64,000 bases of DNA from Eubacterium sp. AF16-48 (GTDB lineage: Bacteria > Bacillota > Clostridia > Lachnospirales > Lachnospiraceae): positions 1-64,000 of the forward strand of contig NZ_QUHB01000006.1 in assembly GCF_003479405.1 (NCBI RefSeq), read 5' to 3'. Positions 57,663-64,000 of the stretch are shown here, piece by piece. The translations under genes and the position numbers were made by a program. The first letter of the stretch is position 1; each line of letters opens with the position of its first letter. The notes beneath the pieces are model-generated. The model was given only the letters and a program-made list of their open reading frames with translations, was not told where the DNA came from and did no database searches.

Positions 57663-58811
57663 ATGACAACAGACGAAAAAGCACTGGAATTACACGAAAA
57701 ATGGAATGGCAAAATTACTACTGAAGCCAAATGCCATGTAAAAACAAGAGAAGATTTATCATTAGCTTATACACCGGGAGTTGCAAAGCCATGTATGGAA
57801 ATAGCAAAAAATCCTGATGACGTTTATAAATACACATGGAAAGCCAACACTGTAGCCGTGGTATCCGACGGAAGTGCCGTTTTGGGACTTGGAAATATCG
57901 GAGCAAAAGCTGCAATGCCTGTTATGGAAGGAAAGGCTGTTTTATTTAAGGAATTTGGTGGGGTAAATGCGGTTCCTATCTGCTTAGATACCCAGGATTC
58001 CCAGGAAATTATAGATACTGTAGTAAGAATTGCCCCGGGATTTGGTGGAATTAACTTAGAAGATATATCTGCTCCAAGATGTTTTGAAATAGAAACTAAA
58101 TTAAAGGAAATCCTTGATATTCCTGTATTTCATGACGACCAGCATGGTACTGCCATTGTAGTTTTGGCTGGTATAATTAATGCCCTTAAGGTTGTTGGAA
58201 AGAAAAAAGAAGATTGTAAGGTTGTAGTAAACGGCGACGGTTCTGCCGGTATTGCAATTTCAAAGCTTTTGCTTAAATATGGTTTTACGAATTTAACAAT
58301 ATGCGGTCTTTACGGTATTTTATCAAAGGATATTAAAGACCTTAACTGGGCTCAGAAGGAAATGGCTGAAGTTACAAACCTTTCCGGAGAAAACGGCACG
58401 TTAAAAGATGCATTAGTTGGTGCAGATGTTTTCGTAGGAGTTTCCGCTCCAAACATTGTTACCGGTGAAATGGTTAAAACCATGAATAAAGATGCCATTA
58501 TGTTTGCCATGGCAAATCCTGTACCTGAAATCATGCCTGATGTAGCTAAGGCTGCCGGTGCTAAAGTTGTGGGAACAGGACGTTCTGATTTTCCAAATCA
58601 GGTAAACAACGTTGTAGCCTTTCCGGGAATATTTAAAGGTGCCCTTGAAGGCAGAGCAAAACAGATTACAGAGGAAATGAAGCTTGCAGCTGCTTTAGCC
58701 ATTGCTTCATTAGTTCCTGATAATGAATTAAATGAAAATAATATACTTCCTGAAGCATTTAACCCTGATGTGGCAAATGTTGTAAGCGAAGCTGTTAAAG
58801 CCAATATTTAA
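57663..58811 (+). CDS. NAD(P)-dependent malic enzyme
   Basis: 382 residues. 'LAYTPGVAKPC' and 'HDDQHGTAIVVLAG' are the substrate and metal motifs of the short bacterial malic enzyme; the Rossmann loop is 'VVNGDGSAGIAI'. It decarboxylates malate to pyruvate. ATG 57663 follows GGAGG; an upstream in-frame ATG at 57612 adds a segment with no homology. It is first of a plus-strand cluster with nrdG and dut. Confidence 0.93.
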   Translation: MTTDEKALELHEKWNGKITTEAKCHVKTREDLSLAYTPGVAKPCMEIAKNPDDVYKYTWKANTVAVVSDGSAVLGLGNIGAKAAMPVMEGKAVLFKEFGGVNAVPICLDTQDSQEIIDTVVRIAPGFGGINLEDISAPRCFEIETKLKEILDIPVFHDDQHGTAIVVLAGIINALKVVGKKKEDCKVVVNGDGSAGIAISKLLLKYGFTNLTICGLYGILSKDIKDLNWAQKEMAEVTNLSGENGTLKDALVGADVFVGVSAPNIVTGEMVKTMNKDAIMFAMANPVPEIMPDVAKAAGAKVVGTGRSDFPNQVNNVVAFPGIFKGALEGRAKQITEEMKLAAALAIASLVPDNELNENNILPEAFNPDVANVVSEAVKANI

Positions 58812-58839
58812 TTTACAAAACTATTAGGAGTTCATTAAC

Positions 58840-59367
58840 ATGAATTATGCAGAAATAAAAACTTATGATGTGGCAAATGGTCCCGGAATCCGGTTATCCC
58901 TGTTTGTAAGTGGCTGTCCTCACAGATGTCCCGGATGTTTTAACCAGCAGGCATGGGATTTCAGTTATGGAAAGCCTTTTACTAACGAAACCATTAATTA
59001 CATTATTAAGGAACTAAGTTTCCCCGCCTATGCAGGTATTACTTTTTTAGGTGGAGAGCCATTTGCAAAGGAGAATCAACATGACCTTCTTCTTCTGGCA
59101 AAAAAAATTAAAGAAACTTACCCTGATAAAAACATATGGTGCTATACCGGTTATGAATTTGAACGGGACATTATGGGATATATGTATGATAAATGGCCAT
59201 ACACAAAAGAACTTATGTCATATATTGACGTTTTAGTAGATGGTCCCTTTATAGAATCTCTAAAGAACCTTAATCTTGTTTTCAGAGGTTCTGAAAACCA
59301 GCGTCTTATTAAGTTGCCGGAAACTCTTTCTTCCGGCAGAATATGTTTGTGGGAGAAAAAAATATAA
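58840..59367 (+). CDS. nrdG: Anaerobic ribonucleotide-reductase activating protein
   Basis: 175 residues, radical SAM. The cluster motif is CPHRCPGC (C26, C30, C33), followed by 'TFLGGEPFAKENQ'. It makes the glycyl radical of NrdD, which supplies deoxynucleotides without oxygen. ATG follows TAGGAG. nrdD itself is not in the window. It overlaps no other gene and is just ahead of dut, another dNTP-pool enzyme. Confidence 0.92.
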   Translation: MNYAEIKTYDVANGPGIRLSLFVSGCPHRCPGCFNQQAWDFSYGKPFTNETINYIIKELSFPAYAGITFLGGEPFAKENQHDLLLLAKKIKETYPDKNIWCYTGYEFERDIMGYMYDKWPYTKELMSYIDVLVDGPFIESLKNLNLVFRGSENQRLIKLPETLSSGRICLWEKKI

Positions 59368-59387
59368 AAATTTTAAGGAGATTAAAA

Positions 59388-59825
59388 ATGCAGTTAAACA
59401 TAAAAAAACTAAATGAAAAAGCCATTGTTCCTACTTATGGTTCAGACTACGCAGCAGGTGCCGACCTTTACGCCTGCCTTGATGAACCTATTACCATCAA
59501 TCCCGGTGAAACAAGTTTTATTGGAACAGGTCTTGCCATGGAAATACCTGAAGGCTATGCCGGTCTTGTTTATGCAAGAAGCGGTCTTTCCTGCAAAATG
59601 GGATTAGCTCCCGCTAATAAAGTTGGTGTAGTCGATGCGGATTACCGTGGAGAAATCACCGTTGCCTTATACAATCACTCTCAGGAATCCCGCACAGTGG
59701 AGCCCGGTGACAGAATTGCCCAGATAGTAGTTACTCCATTTTTGAAAGTTAATTTCAATGAAGTAAATGAACTTTCAGATACTGTAAGAGGTGCTGATGG
59801 ATTTGGTTCAACAGGAAGAAAATAA
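59388..59825 (+). CDS. dut: dUTP diphosphatase
   Basis: 145 residues, trimeric dUTPase. Motifs in order: 'AAGADLYAC', 'YARSGLSCKMG', 'GVVDADYRGEI', 'GDRIAQIVV' and the C-terminal 'RGADGFGSTGR' arm. It removes dUTP to protect DNA and gives dUMP for thymidylate. ATG 59388 follows AAGGAG; an upstream in-frame start at 59343 overlaps the nrdG gene and has no homology. Confidence 0.95.
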   Translation: MQLNIKKLNEKAIVPTYGSDYAAGADLYACLDEPITINPGETSFIGTGLAMEIPEGYAGLVYARSGLSCKMGLAPANKVGVVDADYRGEITVALYNHSQESRTVEPGDRIAQIVVTPFLKVNFNEVNELSDTVRGADGFGSTGRK

Positions 59826-59832
59826 TTATATA

Positions 59833-59890
59833 AAACAAGGTGCTGAAGTTTTAGGATTTTCCTTACTTAGAAGCACCTTGTTTATTTTTA
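59833..59890. terminator. Bidirectional terminator between dut and spoIIP
   Basis: AAACAAGGTGCT and AGCACCTTGTTT pair across a 27-base loop; T-runs flank the plus-strand side. The end of spoIIP lies inside the hairpin. Confidence 0.75.
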
Positions 59891-61146
59891 CCCATTGTAA
59901 GATTTATAAGCATTGCTAAGGGCTCTGCCGCATTTTGCGCTTCCTCATATGTATTAGTCTGGGCTCCCACCTCTATTAACATGCACTGCCTGCACAAATC
60001 AAGATTATATTTATAAGCATTCACGTAATTTCTTCTTGTAAATCCCGGATAATAAGCCTCTGCATTCACCTTCATCTGTAAAACCAGCGCAAGATTTTCA
60101 TATAAATAAGGATTATACAAATAATCAATATTTCCTGAATTTTTAAATCTGGACATACCATTAAAAAACATTATCTGTGCAGTCTTTTTCCCATTAACCT
60201 CTGTAACTAATCTGGTGTTTTCATTTATGCCGTCACGATGTATGTCAAGCACAAGGCTGATGGAAGGATTTTTTTCCAAAATCTTTTTAACCCCTACTCT
60301 TGCCTGATCATATGCTTCACTTCTGTCTAACTTTCCATTTACTATGTCATATTTAGTAGTGTCATGAATTACATTATACCCAAACTGACTTTTAAGTATT
60401 TTGGCTAATCTGTCTCCTACTCCTATTATGGTGGTTGATACATCGTCGCTACTGTCAGCAAATTCTTCCTGGGAATGGGTATGATAAATCAATATTTGAG
60501 GTTTTGTATTATTCCCTTTTATTTTAAAATTCTCGTTTAAAGCAGATTTTATGGGTATGTCCCCAGAATAAAGGCTTGTTGCCTCTGTCACAATATAAAA
60601 TCTGTCCATAACATCTTTAAAGCTACCTATGTTTTGAGCATTATATAATCTTCCTGTAATTTTTGGTGTAGGAACAATCACATTTGCTGATGCCGCAACT
60701 GCCTTTTTCTTTTTAGGTTTTGTCTCTTTTTCTGTAGGCTGTTCCTTTTTTTCTGCATAATTTGCATTTTCATATATAAGATTAATCACCTGGTCATACC
60801 CCGGATCAGTTGTATCATAAGTATATTCACTATGCATCATATATTCAGAAACAATTTTGTTTAACAGTTCCTTCTTTGCCATTTCAGAAATATTTCCGTG
60901 ATTCTCCACATAAAGCATATATTCATTCATAATCCCCGAATTTTCAACTATTTCCCTTGCAATTACAGATGATGCATGATTTATGGCTTTCCCTGTAACT
61001 TCTCCTGCCTTGTTTTCTGAAATCATATTAATACACCTGATGGTTATATATATGCACAATAATACGATTATGATTTTCACTGAAATCGAAAACAGCTTTT
61101 CTGAAATATTTATTCTGTTTTTGTTTAAATATAATCCTTTTTGCAC
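59863..61146 (-). CDS. spoIIP: Stage II sporulation protein P
   Basis: 427 residues. One N-terminal membrane helix (about 18-40) precedes a Lys/Glu/Pro linker near residue 140 and the SpoIIP amidase/endopeptidase domain (about 195-420) with IYHTHSQE and LDIHRDG as metal-site motifs. It removes stem peptides from septal peptidoglycan during engulfment with SpoIID and SpoIIM. The start is GTG 61146 after GGGGTGA; no in-frame ATG lies before the helix. It sits downstream of gpr, a pairing conserved in Bacilli and Clostridia. Confidence 0.92.
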   Translation of the reverse strand: MQKGLYLNKNRINISEKLFSISVKIIIVLLCIYITIRCINMISENKAGEVTGKAINHASSVIAREIVENSGIMNEYMLYVENHGNISEMAKKELLNKIVSEYMMHSEYTYDTTDPGYDQVINLIYENANYAEKKEQPTEKETKPKKKKAVAASANVIVPTPKITGRLYNAQNIGSFKDVMDRFYIVTEATSLYSGDIPIKSALNENFKIKGNNTKPQILIYHTHSQEEFADSSDDVSTTIIGVGDRLAKILKSQFGYNVIHDTTKYDIVNGKLDRSEAYDQARVGVKKILEKNPSISLVLDIHRDGINENTRLVTEVNGKKTAQIMFFNGMSRFKNSGNIDYLYNPYLYENLALVLQMKVNAEAYYPGFTRRNYVNAYKYNLDLCRQCMLIEVGAQTNTYEEAQNAAEPLAMLINLTMGKNKQGASK

Positions 61147-61205
61147 ATACTCACCCCACTTTGTCCCACTGATATAGTATATGCCACAGGTTTTACCCTT
61201 AGAAC

Positions 61206-62117
61206 TTAATTAAATAATTCCCTGCAATATTTATTAAGTCCATGAGCAATGGTTGTGCTTAGATTTTCCACAATTTCATCCACATCCTTTGGTGTTACAA
61301 ACATCTGCTCTGTTTCCTCTGACAAAAGTTCTTCAAACAGCTGGTATTTCTCCTGCTCTGTATAATCTTTAAAAAGTTTTACCACGGAATTATTTTTAAC
61401 TGAAGATAGAATTTTAATTAAATTTTCCATAGTGTCATTAACAATGGTAGCACCGCTTACTACCATGGGAACGCCAATGGCTATAACCTTTCGGTTTAAT
61501 GACTCCTGATTTATTCCTTTCCTATGGTTACCTATACCTGACCCCGGAGTAATTCCCGTATCAGTAATCTGTATGGTTGTAGTTATTCTCCTTACATTAC
61601 GGGCAGCTAATGAGTCAATAGCAATAACTAAATCAGGATTTACTTCATTTATAATCCCCTTAATTATGGAAAATGTTTCCATTCCCGTTTGGGAAAGTAC
61701 CCCCGGAGAAACACAATATACTCCCTTTCCGCTTTCTATTTTTTCCACGGTTTTAGGCCCTAATGCATCAGGAGTGGCATAAAGGTTTCCCAGCCCCACA
61801 ATCAATACACTTTCAGGTCTCTGTTTTTCCATAATTGTTACGAGGTTGTCAGTTAATTCTTCAGCAATTTTCTTTCTGAAATCTTCATCATTATCCTTTA
61901 ACAGTTTAGTTTCCATTGTAACGTAACATCCCTCAGGCTTACCCATTTCACCAGCACCCTTTTCGTTAAATATATCCACTACCGTAGTAGTCATATGCAT
62001 GCTTTCATCATATTTTTTATTTATTTTTACACCTTCAATTTCAACATTTTCCTTAAATCTTTCCCTCTCTTCCAGGGCTAAATCTGTATATATATTGTTA
62101 TTTTCCAAAAAAGACAT
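61206..62117 (-). CDS. gpr: Germination protease
   Basis: 303 residues. The start 'DLALEERERF' is the pro-region of GPR zymogen. 'LIVGLGNLYATPDALGPKTVE'-like text (VLIVGLGNLYATPDALGP) and 'VIAIDSLAARNVRRI' mark the family. It degrades small acid-soluble spore proteins at germination. ATG follows AGGAG. It forms an operon with spoIIP. Confidence 0.94.
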   Translation of the reverse strand: MSFLENNNIYTDLALEERERFKENVEIEGVKINKKYDESMHMTTTVVDIFNEKGAGEMGKPEGCYVTMETKLLKDNDEDFRKKIAEELTDNLVTIMEKQRPESVLIVGLGNLYATPDALGPKTVEKIESGKGVYCVSPGVLSQTGMETFSIIKGIINEVNPDLVIAIDSLAARNVRRITTTIQITDTGITPGSGIGNHRKGINQESLNRKVIAIGVPMVVSGATIVNDTMENLIKILSSVKNNSVVKLFKDYTEQEKYQLFEELLSEETEQMFVTPKDVDEIVENLSTTIAHGLNKYCRELFN

Positions 62118-62197
62118 TTTCTTCTCCTACTAATTTAATACCTATAATTAGTTTAAGCATCTTTTAATGTTTTATTAATTATTTTTCAATAATACTA

Positions 62198-62226
62198 TTG
62201 ACATATTATTTTTCTTTTACTAAAAT
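62198..62226 (+). promoter_or_regulatory. Promoter of rpsT
   Basis: TTGACA (62198-62203), 17 bases, TAAAAT (62221-62226). A strong, well-spaced promoter about 110 bases upstream of the ATG. Confidence 0.8.
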
Positions 62227-62232
62227 AATCCT

Positions 62233-62330
62233 TGATGTCTGCGTCGACGTCCGCATTTCCAGTGGCGCAGATATATAACAGGATTTCCAATCTCTCTCAA
62301 CGGAAATCTTAAACGTTAATAAGCGGAGGT
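62233..62330 (+). promoter_or_regulatory. Structured leader of rpsT
   Basis: Two hairpins: TCTGCG (62238-62243) with CGCAGA (62266-62271), and GATTTCC (62282-62288) with GGAAATC (62302-62308), before the AGCGGAGG ribosome site. It is a possible S20 feedback site, by analogy with other ribosomal-protein leaders; not proven here. Confidence 0.4.
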
Positions 62331-62337
62331 ATTAAAA

Positions 62338-62601
62338 ATGGCTAATATTAAGTCAGCAAAGAAAAGGATTTTAGTTAATCAGACAAAGTACGAAAGAAAC
62401 AAATCAGTTAAGTCAGCTGTTAAGACTGCTGTTAAGAAAGTTGAAGCTGCTGTTGAAGCAAACGACAAGGCTGCAGCTAACGAAGCATTAATCGCAGCTA
62501 CAAAGCTTATTGAAATGGCTGGTTCAAAGGGAATTTTCCACAAGAACAATGTTGCCAGAAAAGTTTCAAGATTAACAAAATTAGTTAACACTATTGCATA
62601 A
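62338..62601 (+). CDS. rpsT: Ribosomal protein S20
   Basis: 87 residues, highly basic and helical (NIKSAKKRILVN at the start, 'KGIFHKNNVARKVSRL' near the end). It binds 16S rRNA. ATG follows GCGGAGG; the gene has its own promoter and terminator and is divergent from gpr. Its position next to holA and gpr is typical of Clostridia. Confidence 0.97.
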   Translation: MANIKSAKKRILVNQTKYERNKSVKSAVKTAVKKVEAAVEANDKAAANEALIAATKLIEMAGSKGIFHKNNVARKVSRLTKLVNTIA

Positions 62602-62614
62602 TTAATTGCAACAA

Positions 62615-62669
62615 AAATAAGAGGCTGTTGTTTTTTCACTTGTGTTGAAACAACGGTCTCTTATTTTTT
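62615..62669 (+). terminator. Terminator of rpsT
   Basis: AATAAGAGGCTGTTGTTT pairs with GAAACAACGGTCTCTTATT (mismatch and G-U tolerated) and is followed by a run of T. Confidence 0.85.
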
Positions 62670-62680
62670 TCTTTTATTTA

Positions 62681-63664
62681 CTATCTGCTTTTTCTGCTGT
62701 ACTTAACTAAAAGCATTTCCACCCCTATATTTTCATCCATGCGTCCTGATTTTATTAATTCTTCCGTACTTATACTTTCTGCCAGCCCTGCCTTAAGCTC
62801 CGAAACCGTAAAGTTTCTGCTTTGGGAAATGCTCTTAGATGCTATAAATCCCTGAACACCCATAGCTCCTGCTATTTGCTCTTTACTCATACCTCTGGCA
62901 GATAAATCCTTTGCCTGAAGAATAAGATTAAACTGTCTGCTTATCATAAACAGTATTCTCATAGGTGGCTCTTTTTCTGCTATAAGTTCATAATAACAGT
63001 CTAATGTTTTTTGCTGATTTTTTACGGATATGGCATCTATCATATCAAAAATTCTCACATTTAACTGCTTAATGCACACTGCATCAATATCATTTTTATT
63101 AATAACATTTTTGTCGTAGGCATAACTTATAAGTTTTTCAATTTCCTGTGACAAAATTTCCATATCTGTTCCCACATTAGCAATAAAATACGCCATGTCA
63201 GCCTTTGTTATCTTCTTTCCATTGTAGTCAAAAATTTTGGCAGCCCACACTTCGATATCCTTTTCGCTCTGGCGGTTTATTTCGCATATATATCCGTTTT
63301 TCTTTACTGCCTTATACATTTTGCTGCGCTTGTCCACGTCCTGCTCCACAAAGAGAAAAATGGTAGTTTCAGGAATTTTATCCATATACTCAGCCAACTG
63401 TTCTCCACCGGTTTTAAACAAACCTGACTGCTCTAATACAATAAGTCTGTACTTTGCAAAAAAAGGAAATGTTTCAGCATTATCAATAACTTCATTTATG
63501 TCAATGTTTTTTCCCTCATACAGGGCTAAATTCATTGTATCTTCCCCTGCTATTGCCTTAATAAGCTGATTTTTGTAGTTAAGCTTAAGGTATTCCTCTT
63601 CTCCGCAAATTAAATATGCATTTTTGAAATTTCCACTTTTAATATCCTGTGCTAATGTTTTCAC
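62681..63664 (-). CDS. holA: DNA polymerase III delta subunit
   Basis: 327 residues, HolA fold. The start 'DIKSGNFKNAYLICGEEEYL' and the middle 'VLEQSGLF', 'GTDMEILSQEIEKLISYA' are typical. It loads the beta clamp as part of the clamp loader. The start is GTG 63664 after AGAGGTAAG; no in-frame ATG lies upstream of the homology. It follows a comEC-like gene, as in many Firmicutes. Confidence 0.93.
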   Translation of the reverse strand: MKTLAQDIKSGNFKNAYLICGEEEYLKLNYKNQLIKAIAGEDTMNLALYEGKNIDINEVIDNAETFPFFAKYRLIVLEQSGLFKTGGEQLAEYMDKIPETTIFLFVEQDVDKRSKMYKAVKKNGYICEINRQSEKDIEVWAAKIFDYNGKKITKADMAYFIANVGTDMEILSQEIEKLISYAYDKNVINKNDIDAVCIKQLNVRIFDMIDAISVKNQQKTLDCYYELIAEKEPPMRILFMISRQFNLILQAKDLSARGMSKEQIAGAMGVQGFIASKSISQSRNFTVSELKAGLAESISTEELIKSGRMDENIGVEMLLVKYSRKSR

Positions 63665-63709
63665 TTCTTACCTCTGCCATTTTTTATTAAACTATGTAAT
63701 ATCTTACCT

Positions 63710-64000
63710 TTAATTCTTCATAACGTCAATTTCCATATTATTTTCCTTAGAAAAAATCTCTATCTCACCGGATAAATCCGTCCGTAAAATCTTTGAATTT
63801 AAACTTTTAAGCTTATTTATGGTTTCAGTCCCCGGATGTCCGTAACTGTTATCTTCCCCTACAGATATAACAGAATACGCCGGCATCACTTTTTTTAAAA
63901 ATTCCATATCCGAAGAATATTTTGAGCCGTGATGTGCCACCTTAAGAATTGTATAGTTATTATCTATTTTATTTATAATGCTTTTTTCTATTTCTGCCGG
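63710..64000 (-). CDS. comEC: ComEC/Rec2-like protein, C-terminal part (gene runs off the window)
   Basis: The frame is open to the last base of the window, giving 96 residues of a C-terminal metallo-beta-lactamase-like domain: 'ILKVAHHGSKYSS' and 'SVISVGEDNSYGHPG', as in the DNA-uptake channel protein ComEC. The membrane portion and N-terminus lie outside the window. Gene order comEC-holA-rpsT supports the call. It may take up DNA if the rest is intact. Confidence 0.8.
   Translation of the reverse strand, partial: PAEIEKSIINKIDNNYTILKVAHHGSKYSSDMEFLKKVMPAYSVISVGEDNSYGHPGTETINKLKSLNSKILRTDLSGEIEIFSKENNMEIDVMKN

Overview
The window looks like chromosomal DNA of an anaerobic, spore-forming member of the Clostridia, most likely family Lachnospiraceae. 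The DNA is AT-rich with A/T-ending codons. It carries endospore genes (spoVAD, spoVAE, spoIIP, gpr and a SleC-type cortex-lytic protein), the three [FeFe]-hydrogenase maturases, an anaerobic ribonucleotide-reductase activase, a DUF5688 protein and several Na+-coupled transporters. I see no rRNA or tRNA gene, CRISPR array, insertion sequence or prophage. Most genes lie on the minus strand. Plus-strand exceptions are a class A PBP, putP, a T-box-controlled aminotransferase, a 65-residue coiled-coil protein, malic enzyme/nrdG/dut, and rpsT.

Layout. 0-8 kb: DUF5688 protein, a MacB-like ABC transporter with a consensus promoter overlapped by a 16-bp palindrome, and a 1324-residue secreted protein joining a pectate-lyase-type beta-helix to a GH18 domain. 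8-19 kb: typA-deoC, a YigZ protein, a class A PBP, two tandem SNF-type Na+ symporters, and gdhA. 19-24 kb: spoVAD-spoVAE without spoVAC, putP, a short nuclease-like protein, the SleC-like protein and ybaK. 24-30 kb: hydE-hydG-hydF, then an alanine T-box (specifier GCA) in front of an AlaT-like aminotransferase.

30-37 kb: a compact sulfation operon of cysD, cysNC, a two-half CHR-family transporter and a PAPS-type sulfotransferase. Together they could import sulfate, activate it to PAPS and transfer it to an unknown acceptor. No reductive sulfate genes are nearby. The operon is bordered upstream by a truncated unknown gene, a Gx transporter/NusG-II pair and a decayed FMN-binding/4Fe-4S gene. 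37-45 kb: tandem amidase_2 lysins, a nitroreductase, clpB, and glmM-vanZ-hisC.

46-52 kb: a second unusual cluster on the minus strand. A CpsB/CpsC/CpsD tyrosine-phosphorylation module is followed by an HprK-like kinase, a PqqD-domain protein, an S26B-type peptidase and an ABC exporter. The last four genes overlap and look like an export or modification cassette with no visible substrate gene. 52-64 kb: housekeeping genes rho, rpmE, DUF1385, prmC, prfA and a sugar isomerase; malic enzyme, nrdG and dut; spoIIP and gpr; rpsT; holA; and the 3' end of a comEC-like gene running off the window.
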